From Cupriavidus gilardii (lineage in GTDB: Bacteria > Pseudomonadota > Gammaproteobacteria > Burkholderiales > Burkholderiaceae), in NCBI RefSeq assembly GCF_013314895.1, contig NZ_JABTYE010000029.1, forward strand, positions 1-58,451: a stretch of 58,451 nucleotides of DNA, in the 5' to 3' direction. Shown piece by piece: positions 1 to 7,901 of this stretch. The translations under genes and the position numbers were made by a program. The notes below the pieces were generated by a model. That model made no database searches and was not told the DNA's origin. It saw only the letters and a program-made list of their open reading frames with translations. Position 1 is the stretch's first letter. Each line of letters begins with the position of its first letter.

Positions 1-64
1 CTCCCCCGCTCCTCCCCCGCCCCTCTCCCGCAAGCGGGAGAGGGGCGGGGGAGGAGCGGGGGAG
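1..64. repeat. REP-like perfect palindrome at the window edge
   Basis: Positions 1-31 are the exact reverse complement of 34-64, with only AA between them. The core CCCTCTCCCGC AA GCGGGAGAGGG recurs at 10689-10801 and in variant form at 48122-48226. It lies just past the stop of the CoA-transferase gene on the minus strand, so it could also end that transcript. The element may extend left of the window. Confidence 0.85.
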
Positions 65-81
65 AGGGCAAGCGGCGCTCG

Positions 82-1326
82 CTAACCCTCCGCCCCAGTA
101 ACGTCCCGAACCACACCGGCCCGCAGCATCCGGGCAATCTCCGCCTCCCCATACCCGCACTCGGCCAGCAACGCCCGCGTGTCCTCGCCCAGCCGCGGCG
201 ACGGTCGCACGTACCGCGCCGGCGTCTCCGACAGCTTGATCGGCAGGCCGATGCTCTTGACCGGCCCGGCCTCGGGATGCTGCTGCTCGACCACCATCTC
301 GCGCGCCAGCGTCTGCGGGTGCGACAGCGCCTCGCCGATCGAATGCACCGGCCCGGCGGGCACCCCGGCCTCGTCGAAAACCGCCAGCCACTCGGCCGAC
401 GGCTTCGTGCGCAGGATTTCCGCGATGGCCGGCAGCAGCGTGTCGCGATGGCGCATGCGGTCCGAGTTCCGCCGATAGCGCGGATCGCTCAGCCACTCTG
501 GTTTGCCCAGCACCTGCGCGATCCGTTCCCAGTTCTTCTCGTTGGCGCCGCCGACGATGATGTGCCCGTCCTGCGTCGGAAACGCCTGGTACGGTGTGGC
601 CAACACGTGCGCCGAGCCGCTCGGGCCCGGCGATTCGCCGGTAGCGAAATGGATGGCCGCATGCCAGTACAGCTGCTGCAGCCCGGCCTCGATCAGCGAG
701 GTCTCGACGATCTGGCCGCGCCCGGTCTTCTGCTTGTGCTGATAGGCGGCCAGGATGCCAACCGCGGCCAGGATGCCGGCGTTGATGTCGGCGATCGAGT
801 TGCCGGTGCGCAGCGGCGGACCGCCTTCCTCGCCGGTGATGCTCATCAGCCCGGTATAGCCCTGCGCGATCAGATCGAAGCCGCCCTTGTCGGCGGCCGG
901 GCCGGTGCGGCCATAGCCCGAGATCGCGCAATAGATCAGGCCGGGATTGATTTCCGACAGCACGTCGTAGCCGAGCCCCAGCTTCTCCATCGTGCCCTTG
1001 CGGAAGTTCTCGATCAGCACGTCGGCATCGCGCACCATCCGCAACAGCACCTCTCTGCCTTCGGGCGTCTTCAGATCCAGCGCGATTGCGCGCTTGTTGC
1101 GGTTCAGAATCAGGAAGGGCGCCGACACGCCGTTGATGCGCGGATCCTGATAGCCGCGCGCATCGTCGCCGCCGTCGGTCTTCTCGATCTTGATTACGTC
1201 GGCGCCGAGATCGGCCAGCATCATGCCGCAGGTCGGACCGGCCATGATCTGCGCCAGTTCGAGCACGCGCATGCCGGACAGCGCGCCGGCCTGGGGAGAG
1301 CGATCGGAGTGCATGGAAGATGCCAT
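82..1326 (-). CDS. CaiB/BaiF class III CoA-transferase
   Basis: A 414-residue protein predicted to move CoA between carboxylic acids in the cytoplasm, normally as a dimer. The family opening GMRVLELAQIMAGPTCGMML is at about residues 18-37, followed by LGADVIKIE, LDLKTPEG and LIENFRKGTMEKLGL. Asp180 in SIADINAG aligns with the catalytic Asp that carries the acyl intermediate in formyl-CoA transferase. Length matches the family. The reading frame continues upstream as low-complexity Arg/Ala/Ser sequence, so the ATG at 1326 (MASSMH) was taken as the start. It follows the crotonase gene by 25 bases on the same strand, so the two are probably co-transcribed for acyl-CoA activation and degradation. 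The substrate is unknown. Confidence 0.93.
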   Translation of the reverse strand: MASSMHSDRSPQAGALSGMRVLELAQIMAGPTCGMMLADLGADVIKIEKTDGGDDARGYQDPRINGVSAPFLILNRNKRAIALDLKTPEGREVLLRMVRDADVLIENFRKGTMEKLGLGYDVLSEINPGLIYCAISGYGRTGPAADKGGFDLIAQGYTGLMSITGEEGGPPLRTGNSIADINAGILAAVGILAAYQHKQKTGRGQIVETSLIEAGLQQLYWHAAIHFATGESPGPSGSAHVLATPYQAFPTQDGHIIVGGANEKNWERIAQVLGKPEWLSDPRYRRNSDRMRHRDTLLPAIAEILRTKPSAEWLAVFDEAGVPAGPVHSIGEALSHPQTLAREMVVEQQHPEAGPVKSIGLPIKLSETPARYVRPSPRLGEDTRALLAECGYGEAEIARMLRAGVVRDVTGAEG

Positions 1327-1351
1327 CACCGTCCTTCGAAATGAATGCCGC

Positions 1352-2200
1352 TCAGCGGCCGTGGAACTCGGGGGTCTGCTTGGCGAGGAAGGCGCGGTAG
1401 CCGGTGCGGAAGTCCTCGGTGTCGAAGCAGTCGAAGGCTTCGTCGCGCTCGCGCTCGCCCAGCGGCGTGCCGGCCGCCAGCTGGCGCGCGAACTTCTTGT
1501 GCCAGCGCGCCACCAACGGCGCGCCGCTGGCGATGCGCTGCGCGGTCGCGGCCGCTTCGGCGGCGACCTGATCGTCGGGCACCACGCGCGACACCAACCC
1601 CATGCCATGCGCCTCGTCGGCGCCGACGATCCTGCCTTCGAACAGCAGCTCCAGCGTCCGCGATTCGCCGATCAGCCGGATCAGCGGGGCCATTTCCGCA
1701 TGGGCCATCACCAGCCCGAGATTCTTGATCGGCGCGCCGAAACGGCTGCCCTGGCCGCAGATGCGGATATCCGCCATCGCCGCGATCTCGAGTCCACCGC
1801 CGACGCAGATGCCATGGATCTGCGCGACCACGGGATGCCGGCAGTCCTGCAGCGCCTGCGCGGTGGCGTGCATCACCTTGCCGTAGGCGGTGGCCTGCGC
1901 CTTGTTCGAGCGCGCCTGCGCGAACTCGCCGATATCGTTGCCGGGCGAGAAGGCCCGCTCGCCGGCGCCGCGCACGATCACGCAGCGCACGCTGTCGTCG
2001 GCGGAGAGGGTGCGGAAGGACTCGCCCAGTTCCTGCCACATCGACAGCGTCATCGCGTTGAGCTTGGCGGGGCGATTGAGCACCACGGTGGCGATGGCGC
2101 CGTCGCGGATCGTCAGCACGGGGCTGTCGTCGGCGCTGTCTTGCTGGGAAGCGAGAGAAGCGGGGGAAGCGGGGGAAGCGGAGGCGGACATCGCGGTCAT
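1352..2200 (-). CDS. Enoyl-CoA hydratase/isomerase (crotonase) family protein
   Basis: A 282-residue crotonase-fold protein. Visible motifs are VVLNRPAKLNAM, the oxyanion-hole segment AFSPGNDIGEFA and GGGLEIAAMADIRI. The Glu of GGGLE matches the first catalytic Glu of rat hydratase (E144). The second (E164, usually in FGxPE) is Ile here (RFGAPIKNLG), so it may be an isomerase or another crotonase activity rather than a standard hydratase. The start at 2200 is preceded by AGGAG-like bases. The first 25 residues are a Ser/Ala/Pro low-complexity stretch encoded by short GGGGAAGC repeats. It sits upstream of the CoA-transferase and is divergent from the GntR regulator. Confidence 0.9.
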   Translation of the reverse strand: MTAMSASASPASPASLASQQDSADDSPVLTIRDGAIATVVLNRPAKLNAMTLSMWQELGESFRTLSADDSVRCVIVRGAGERAFSPGNDIGEFAQARSNKAQATAYGKVMHATAQALQDCRHPVVAQIHGICVGGGLEIAAMADIRICGQGSRFGAPIKNLGLVMAHAEMAPLIRLIGESRTLELLFEGRIVGADEAHGMGLVSRVVPDDQVAAEAAATAQRIASGAPLVARWHKKFARQLAAGTPLGERERDEAFDCFDTEDFRTGYRAFLAKQTPEFHGR

Positions 2201-2261
2201 GGAAGGCGCTCCTGGCGGGTTGGTGGACTCGGCTGCGGGCCGCAGACCGGCCGTCTTGCCT

Positions 2262-2300
2262 TGGCATTGATTTGGTATACCATATCCCAAATCAATGCCA
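2262..2300. promoter_or_regulatory. Nested palindromic operator between crotonase and GntR genes
   Basis: Perfect 14-base inverted arms (TGGCATTGATTTGG at 2262-2275 and its complement at 2287-2300) flank an 11-base centre. Overlapping it is the perfect 10-base palindrome TGGTATACCA at 2273-2282, which resembles FCD-type GntR operators. It lies 21 bases before the regulator ATG and 62 before the crotonase start. Autoregulation and control of the divergent operon by the GntR protein is inferred. Confidence 0.75.
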
Positions 2301-2320
2301 TCACAAAGGACGCATCGCCC

Positions 2321-3145
2321 ATGGTTTACCCGGAAGACCTGCCGGAAATTGCGCCGGAAGACGCGCCGGCTACGCTGGCGCCGGCCCTGCCACCGGCACG
2401 CAGCGGCGGCGAACGCGGTCGCCGCACCGGCACCGCCGCGGCGGCAGCCGGCCTGTCGGCGCAGGGTGACGACCCCCTCGCGATCGCCCACCCGACGCTG
2501 GCCGCCGTGGTCGCCGAGCGGCTGCGGCAATTGATCATCGACGGCACGCTGGTGCCCGGCGTCTGGCTCAACGAGCGCGATCTGTGCGAGCGGCTGCGCG
2601 TCTCGCGCACGCCGCTGCGCGAGGCCTATCGCATCCTGGCCGCCGACGGCCTGGTGATGCTGCTGCCCAAGCGCGGCGCGCAGGTGATCGCAATGTCGGA
2701 GAAGGACGTGGCCGACCTGTTCGATGTGCTGGCCGTGCTGGAAGGGCTGACCGGACGGCTCGCCGCGGAGAAGGCCAGCGACGAGGAGCTCGCGCAGATC
2801 GGGCGCCTGCATCGCGCGATGCTCGACGCCTATGCCGCGCGCGATCTGCACGCCTACTACGAGGCCAGCATGGGCACCCATCTGGCGATCAGCGCGGCGG
2901 CCCATAACCCGACGCTGGCCGACACCCATCGCCGCCTCAATCTGCGCGTGCAGAACCTGCGCTTCCGCTCGAATCAGGACCGGGACGAATGGGCTCACGG
3001 GGTGGAAGATCACCAGCGCTTCGTCACCGCCTTGCTGGCGCGCGATGGCGCTACGGTCGAGACGCTGATGCGCGGGCATGCGCTGCAGAAGAAGGCGTTG
3101 GCGATGCGCGAAGCGCGCGAACGCGAGGCCGCGGCGGCGCGATAG
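2321..3145 (+). CDS. GntR family transcriptional regulator (FadR/FCD type)
   Basis: A 274-residue regulator. After a variable 60-residue Ala/Pro-rich N-terminus comes a winged helix-turn-helix (VVAERLRQLIIDGTLVPG, then LNERDLCERLRVSRTPLREA, about residues 66-105). An all-helical FCD effector domain follows, with the family's Asp and His ligand positions suggested by DLFDVLAVLEG, THLAISAAAHNP and EDHQRFVTALLARD. The ATG at 2321 was chosen because it directly follows the palindromic operator; the open frame upstream runs through the neighbouring gene. It probably represses the divergent crotonase/CoA-transferase pair until an acid or acyl-CoA ligand binds. Confidence 0.93.
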   Translation: MVYPEDLPEIAPEDAPATLAPALPPARSGGERGRRTGTAAAAAGLSAQGDDPLAIAHPTLAAVVAERLRQLIIDGTLVPGVWLNERDLCERLRVSRTPLREAYRILAADGLVMLLPKRGAQVIAMSEKDVADLFDVLAVLEGLTGRLAAEKASDEELAQIGRLHRAMLDAYAARDLHAYYEASMGTHLAISAAAHNPTLADTHRRLNLRVQNLRFRSNQDRDEWAHGVEDHQRFVTALLARDGATVETLMRGHALQKKALAMREAREREAAAAR

Positions 3146-3415
3146 AACGCAATCAGGTATTTCGGCTGTAACGCCGCATTACGCGGCAAGCACGGCCGTC
3201 CGGCCGGCAGCAGGGTGGAAAGGCCGGCATGAAGGCCGCCAGCCTCGCGCCGGCAAGGGCATCCGTGATGGCAGGCACCACGTCGGCACCGATACCGGGC
3301 GCGCGATGCTTGTGAGACGGCCTTACAACTGCATCCGTTCGAGACCGCGACGCATCGCTACAGTCGAGCCATGTTCAACGCGCCGCCAAGCCCGGCCGCG
3401 CATCAGGAGAAAAAC

Positions 3416-3724
3416 ATGACTCGCCAATGGCTGATCGCACTCGGAACCCTTGCCGCCGGCGCGATGTTCGGGCTGGTCTCGCCCGCCCAGGCACATTCGG
3501 ACCGCCACGATCATCGGCATGGATACGAACGGCACGAGCACTATCGTCCGGCCCATCCGCATGCGCGACATCACTATCGTCATGATCGCTATCGCCACCA
3601 TGCCCGTCCGCACTATGGCCACGGCCACTACGTGTCCCGCCCGGGACACCGCTATGTGCCCGAGCGCTGGGTCCGGGACTCGCACGGGCATGTGGTGCGC
3701 CGGCCGGGGTATTGGACGCGCTAA
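3416..3724 (+). CDS. Small secreted histidine-rich protein
   Basis: 102 residues. The first 27 form a signal peptide (MTRQWLIALGTLAAGAMFGL, then a Pro-Ala-Gln-Ala cleavage region). The mature part has about 19 His in roughly 75 residues, with many Arg and Tyr, and ends with WVRDSHGHVVRRPGYW, which resembles the WxPGYW repeats of other small periplasmic proteins. An AGGAGA ribosome site at 3405-3410 fixes the ATG at 3416 over the upstream in-frame ATG. Metal binding (Ni, Cu or Zn) is suggested by composition only. It is a single gene convergent with the HU-like gene. Confidence 0.8.
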   Translation: MTRQWLIALGTLAAGAMFGLVSPAQAHSDRHDHRHGYERHEHYRPAHPHARHHYRHDRYRHHARPHYGHGHYVSRPGHRYVPERWVRDSHGHVVRRPGYWTR

Positions 3725-3800
3725 GACGGTGCGCGGTGTCATCGGCTGGCAGCTTGCGGCCGATGGCCGATAGAAAGCCGCCAATGGAACGCCGCCAATA

Positions 3801-3833
3801 AAAAACCCTCGTCTCAGTGAGGCGAGGGTTTTT
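3801..3833. terminator. Bidirectional rho-independent terminator
   Basis: AAAAACCCTCG at 3801-3811 pairs with CGAGGGTTTTT at 3823-3833 around an 11-base loop that can itself pair CTC/GAG. It has a U-run on both strands and sits between the convergent His-rich and HU-like genes. Confidence 0.92.
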
Positions 3834-3880
3834 GCATGCCGGCGCGGGATACGCGCCGGGGCAACTGCAAGGGCAGCCTC

Positions 3881-4324
3881 TTACAGCGCCGCGTCCTTCA
3901 GCTTCTTCAGCGCGCGGACCTTGACCTTGACCGACGCCGGCTTGGCAGCGAACCACTGCTCTTCGCCGGTGAACGGGTTCTTGCCGAAACGCTTCTTCGT
4001 GGCGGGCACCTGCACGGCGGTGATCTTCAGCAGGCCGGGCAGCGTGAATTCGCCTGCGCCCTTCTTGTTCAGCGCGCCGATCATGGTGCTTTCCAGCTGG
4101 GCCAGCACGGTCTTGACCGTCTTCGGATCGAGCTCGGTCTGCGCGACCAGGTGCGACACCAGGCTGGACTTGTTGAAGGTGTCCTTCAGCGGCTTGGGCG
4201 TCGGCGCTGCTGCCGGCGCCGCCTTCTTTGCGGCCTTCACCGGAGCGGCGGCCTTCTTGGCGGGCGCCTTGGCGGCGGTCTTGGTTGCTGCAGTCTTCGC
4301 GGTCGGTTTAGCTTTGGTGGCCAT
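3881..4324 (-). CDS. HU-family DNA-binding protein with Ala/Lys-rich N-terminal tail
   Basis: 147 residues in two parts. Residues 1-45 are an Ala/Lys/Pro/Thr-rich tail like a histone H1 C-terminus (repeats of KAA, TAAK, KKAAP). Residues 48-147 match the HU/IHF fold: NKSSLVSHLVAQTELDPKTV, then GEFTLPGLLKITAVQVPATK, with the DNA-clamping arm read as KKRFGKNPFTGEEQWFAAKP. Canonical HU is about 90 residues and lacks the tail. The ATG at 4324 directly precedes the tail; the upstream frame is not protein-like. It probably acts in nucleoid compaction. It is a single gene with its own promoter and terminator. Confidence 0.9.
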   Translation of the reverse strand: MATKAKPTAKTAATKTAAKAPAKKAAAPVKAAKKAAPAAAPTPKPLKDTFNKSSLVSHLVAQTELDPKTVKTVLAQLESTMIGALNKKGAGEFTLPGLLKITAVQVPATKKRFGKNPFTGEEQWFAAKPASVKVKVRALKKLKDAAL

Positions 4325-4393
4325 ATCGATGTCGTGAACAGGTTCAATGTTGGAGCGCGGGACCGTCGGAAACCGCCGGGCAGCGCCGCGCAC

Positions 4394-4402
4394 AGAATAG
4401 CA
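4394..4402 (-). promoter_or_regulatory. Probable extended -10 promoter of the HU-like gene
   Basis: On the minus strand the bases read TGCTATTCT, an extended -10 element, about 70 bases upstream of the ATG. The best -35 candidate is weak, so the call rests on the extended -10. Confidence 0.4.
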
Positions 4403-4541
4403 AAATGGGCGAAGGGTGCCTATTTTCAAGGGGTTTTCGGCGCGATTTCGCGATTGGGTCGCGCAATCTGTCGCGCGGATGCCACCATCTTGGTGTCCGT
4501 CGCCGTGGTCATGATGCAGACGGCGCGATGCCAGGCACCGA

Positions 4542-5450
4542 TCAGCGGCGCTGCGAGACCCAGATGCCGGCCACGATCGCAGCCAGTCCGACGCCGTGAT
4601 ACCAGTTCGGCCACTCGCCCAGCAGCAGCGTGGAGAGGATCGCGGCGAAGGCCGGCGTCAGCGTGACGAAGAACACCGGCAGCTGCGCGCCGGCACGCGC
4701 CACCGCGCGATCCCAGGCGAAATACGCCAGCAGCGACGGCACCGTGGCGACGTAGGCCAGGATGCCGACCGTCTTGCCACTCCAGACGATGGTCTGGCCC
4801 GCGATGCCCAGTTCCCAGGCGACGAACGGCACGCTGACGATCACGCCGGCGACGATCTGCGCGTACAGCAGCACGATCAGCGGCAGCGCCGGCCGCTGCT
4901 TGCGCAGCAGCCACGTATAGCCGCTCCAGGCCAGCGTGGCCGCCAGCATGAACAGATCGCCGGGCACGAAGTCGAGCTGGGCGAGCCGGCCGAGTTCGCC
5001 GCGCACCAGCACGAAGGTCACGCCGACCAGGCAAAGCAGCGCGCCGCTGATATGGCTGCGCGTGGCCGGTTCGCGAAAGAAGGTCACGCCGACCGCCAGC
5101 AGGAACAGCGGCATCGAGGCGCCGATCAGCGTCACGTTGATCGGCGTCGACGTCGTCAGCGCCAGATATTGCAGCGCGTTATAGCTGGCGATCGACAGCA
5201 CGCCCAGCGCCAGGATCAGACCTGCATGGCGCCGCAGCGCGGCCGCATGCTGGCGCACGCCGTTCCAGGCCAGCGGCGTCAGCAGCAGGCCGGCCAGCAG
5301 CCAGCGCAGGAAGTTCAGCGTGATGGGCGGCACGGCGCCGGCGGCCAGATGGCCGACGATGGCGTTGCCGGCCCAGCTCAGCGGCGGAAAGGCGAGCAGG
5401 AAGAGGGTCAGCCAGCCGGCCCGCGAGCCGGCGATCGGAGAGGAGGGCAT
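4542..5450 (-). CDS. EamA/DMT-family inner-membrane transporter
   Basis: 302 residues with about ten hydrophobic helices in two repeated halves, the normal size and layout of drug/metabolite transporters. Diagnostic stretches are WAGNAIVGHLA near the start, ASYNALQYLALTTSTPINVT (about residues 87-106) and PVFFVTLTPAFAAILSTLLLGE near the end. Members export amino acids or metabolites; the substrate here cannot be told. It starts at the ATG at 5450 and has no clear Shine-Dalgarno. It is a monocistronic gene in divergent orientation to the sensor kinase. Confidence 0.92.
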   Translation of the reverse strand: MPSSPIAGSRAGWLTLFLLAFPPLSWAGNAIVGHLAAGAVPPITLNFLRWLLAGLLLTPLAWNGVRQHAAALRRHAGLILALGVLSIASYNALQYLALTTSTPINVTLIGASMPLFLLAVGVTFFREPATRSHISGALLCLVGVTFVLVRGELGRLAQLDFVPGDLFMLAATLAWSGYTWLLRKQRPALPLIVLLYAQIVAGVIVSVPFVAWELGIAGQTIVWSGKTVGILAYVATVPSLLAYFAWDRAVARAGAQLPVFFVTLTPAFAAILSTLLLGEWPNWYHGVGLAAIVAGIWVSQRR

Positions 5451-5815
5451 GCGTCTGGAGTGCGCGAAGGCACGGTCGTCGGTGACGGCGGCGCAGGCGG
5501 GGAGCGGACATATCGGCCGGGGCGCAGCGTCGCCAACCGCCGTTGCCGTCGGCGCGGTGGCGTAGCAAGTGGAGCGCGCATTATGCAGTCAACGGCCGCT
5601 GCGGATACGCTCGGCCCCGGTTTTGCAGGGGGTATTGCGGGCAGTATTGCCGGGGTGTTGCGGCAGAATTGCAGGCAGTATTGCGGGCGGTATTGCCGAC
5701 GTCAGGGCCTGCAACCCTACCGGCGTGCTACCCCCGATCGGGGATGGCGTATTCAACCCCGGTTACCGCAGAGTGCAACCGAAATCAGTACGGCGGCGGA
5801 GCGTTAGGGCATACC
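5451..5815. other. Divergent intergenic region with phased TATTGC repeats
   Basis: No credible gene. Six copies of TATTGC or one-base variants begin at 5633, 5645, 5656, 5667, 5679 and 5691, spaced 11-12 bases apart, so all face the same side of the helix. They lie 120-180 bases upstream of the sensor-kinase gene. Confidence 0.6.
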
Positions 5816-7360
5816 ATGTCCGCTTTCCGCCGGTCTGGCAGCTCAAACGGTCCCGCCATGTACGCCATCCTGCCCGCCTTCGTCTCGTCGATCTTTCTCG
5901 GTTACGGCCTCTATGTGCTGGTGACGAAGGGCGTCACGCGTCTGACCATCACGTTCTTTCTGATGTGCGCGACCACGTTCGCGTGGCAGGGCACCTGGGC
6001 CTTCCTGTTCCAGACGACGCATCCCGACGTGGCGCTGCTGCTGGCCAGGGTCGGCTATCTGTTCATCGTCTTCCTGCCGACCACCTTCTATCACTTCATC
6101 ACCGAGGTCACCGAGCGCCGCGGCGAGCGGCCGTGGCTGCTGGTGTCGTACGGCGTGTCGCTGCTGCTGGCGGTGGTGCTGCTGACTTCCGATCGGCTGG
6201 TTTCCGACTACTACCTCTACAGCTTCGGCAACTACCCGCGCGCGGGCAGCCTGCATCCGCTGCATGTCGTGCAGACCGTGCTGCTGGCGCTGCGCAGCGG
6301 CTGGCTGCTGCTCGATGCGCGCCGCACCGCGGTCGGCGAGAAGCGCAAGCGGCTGACGCTGTGCCTGTGGAGCCTGGGCCTGTATTCGCTGGCGGCGATC
6401 GACTATGCGGTCAACTACGGGCAGGACTTCTATCCGCCCGGCGTGGTCTTCATCGCCGTGAGCCTGGGCATCATCGCGCTGTCGATCGTGCGCTACGACC
6501 TGATGCATCCGTACTCGCTGGCCGCCACCGTGGCCCACGAGGTGCGCACGCCGCTGGCGACGATCCGCATGCAGACGCAGGAACTGGCCGTAGCCTGGCC
6601 CACGGTGCTGGACGGCTATCGCCGCGCGGTGGAGCACGGCCTGATCGAGGACCGGTTGCGTCCGGGCCAGCTCGAGCGGCTGCCGATGCTGCTGGGCGCG
6701 ATCCGCAGCGAGGTCGACGGCACGCAGGCCGTGATCGAGATGGCGCTGGCCTCGATCACGCTGGAGCGGCTCGACCGCGGCAGCTTCGTGCCGCATGGCG
6801 TGGCGCAATGCGTCGACTCCGCGCTGGAGCGCTATCCGTTCCGCGCCGGCGAACGCGAGCGCGTGTCGGTGCAGCAGATACCGGCAGGCTGGCGTTTCCG
6901 CGGTTCCGATACGCTGCTGGTCTATGTCCTGTTCAATCTGCTGAAGAATGCGCTGCAGGCGATGCGCGCGCAGCAGGGCGAGGCCGGCGGCCGGATCGAG
7001 ATCTCGGCGCGCGAGTCGGGCGGTTTCTATCAGTTGCGCGTGCGCGATACCGGCCCCGGCATCCCGCCGGATGTGCTGCCGCGCATTTTCGATCCCTTCT
7101 TCTCCACCAAGCCGCACGGCAGCGGCGCCGGCATGGGCCTGGCGTTCTGCCGGCGCGTGATGGAGGCCTTCGCCGGCCGCATCGAATGCGAATCGGCACC
7201 CGGCCGCCATACCGTCTTCACGCTGCATCTGCCGGCCGCGGTGCTGGCGGACCCGCCGGAGCCGGCGAGTCCCGCCGCCACCATCGGCACGCTGGAAACG
7301 CGCGAGCCGATTCAGCCCATCCAGTCGATCCAGCCGCTCGGCCAGGGCACGGCCGCCTGA
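5816..7360 (+). CDS. Sensor histidine kinase with seven-helix membrane input domain
   Basis: About 514 residues. The N-terminal 235 residues contain seven hydrophobic helices without a large periplasmic loop, like the input domains of CqsS/PhcS-type kinases or the 7TM histidine-kinase N-domain. Then come the phospho-acceptor H-box VAHEVRTPLATI (His near residue 241), the N-box NLLKNALQAM, G1 DTGPGIPP, F-box FDPFFSTK and G2 GAGMGLAF. The C-terminal tail is Pro/Ile/Gln-rich. Start is either ATG 5816 (weak AGGG upstream, used here) or ATG 5858 (MYAILP). No response regulator or signal synthase gene is adjacent, so it is an orphan kinase. A lipid-like or quorum signal is a guess from the input domain. 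Confidence 0.88.
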   Translation: MSAFRRSGSSNGPAMYAILPAFVSSIFLGYGLYVLVTKGVTRLTITFFLMCATTFAWQGTWAFLFQTTHPDVALLLARVGYLFIVFLPTTFYHFITEVTERRGERPWLLVSYGVSLLLAVVLLTSDRLVSDYYLYSFGNYPRAGSLHPLHVVQTVLLALRSGWLLLDARRTAVGEKRKRLTLCLWSLGLYSLAAIDYAVNYGQDFYPPGVVFIAVSLGIIALSIVRYDLMHPYSLAATVAHEVRTPLATIRMQTQELAVAWPTVLDGYRRAVEHGLIEDRLRPGQLERLPMLLGAIRSEVDGTQAVIEMALASITLERLDRGSFVPHGVAQCVDSALERYPFRAGERERVSVQQIPAGWRFRGSDTLLVYVLFNLLKNALQAMRAQQGEAGGRIEISARESGGFYQLRVRDTGPGIPPDVLPRIFDPFFSTKPHGSGAGMGLAFCRRVMEAFAGRIECESAPGRHTVFTLHLPAAVLADPPEPASPAATIGTLETREPIQPIQSIQPLGQGTAA

Positions 7361-7375
7361 GACGGCGGCCGTGCC
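7346..7375. terminator. Hairpin across the kinase stop codon
   Basis: Perfect 12-base arms GGCACGGCCGCC and GGCGGCCGTGCC flank a TGAGAC loop that contains the TGA stop. It lies between convergent genes. There is no U-run, so it may be a weak or factor-aided terminator. Confidence 0.6.
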
Positions 7376-7403
7376 ACGGGGGTCGGCCGAGTGGCCGGCC
7401 CGG

Positions 7404-7901
7404 CTAGTTGGCCAGCACCGGCGCGGTCACCTCATACTCCTTGACCCGCTCGACGATCTCCTTCGGGAACCGTGCGATTCGCTTTTCCTTGTCGGCGAAC
7501 ACGATCTGCTGGTAGCCCAGCGAGACCGGCCGCTCGTCGACGCAAAAGCGGAACAGCAGATACGCCGAGCACTGCTTGACCTGGAACGTGTTCAGGTAGC
7601 AGTCCACACGCTGGAACGGGAAGGTTTCCTCGACATATTCCTGGTGCGCGCGCTTGGTCACGAAGACGCCGCCCGCGGCCAGCAGATTGCCGTGGATGCA
7701 TTCGTGGAACCAGCGCTCGCGGCAGATGCCCTGCCACTCGAAATAACGCGCGAAGTAGGTGTTCATGAAGGCGTTGGAGTCCTTCAGATAGATGTCGATC
7801 GTGTGGTGGAACGTCTTGCGGGGAGGGGTCTCGACCCGATCCTGCGCGAGCGGGTTGGTGCCGCGGTTCAGGATGTGGGGGATCACGTCTCGCATCAGCA
7901 T
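7404..7901 (-). CDS. Hotdog-fold acyl-CoA/ACP thioesterase
   Basis: 165 residues, the normal size of a single hotdog domain. The core motif NTYFARYFEWQGICRERWF (about residues 48-66) matches the Y-x-E-W-Q-G-x-C-R-E signature of enediyne-type thioesterases and related 4-hydroxybenzoyl-CoA-like thioesterases. A central beta region follows (VDCYLNTFQVKQCSAYLLFR). It would hydrolyse an acyl thioester in the cytoplasm. The ATG at 7901 has AGGAG upstream. No polyketide synthase is in the window, so the partner is unknown. It is convergent with the orphan kinase. Confidence 0.82.
   Translation of the reverse strand: MLMRDVIPHILNRGTNPLAQDRVETPPRKTFHHTIDIYLKDSNAFMNTYFARYFEWQGICRERWFHECIHGNLLAAGGVFVTKRAHQEYVEETFPFQRVDCYLNTFQVKQCSAYLLFRFCVDERPVSLGYQQIVFADKEKRIARFPKEIVERVKEYEVTAPVLAN

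Noticed and set aside
2321..3079. Minus-strand frame antisense to the GntR gene joined to the crotonase
   Set aside because: It crosses the operator and regulator gene in antisense and has no motif before the crotonase ATG at 2200.
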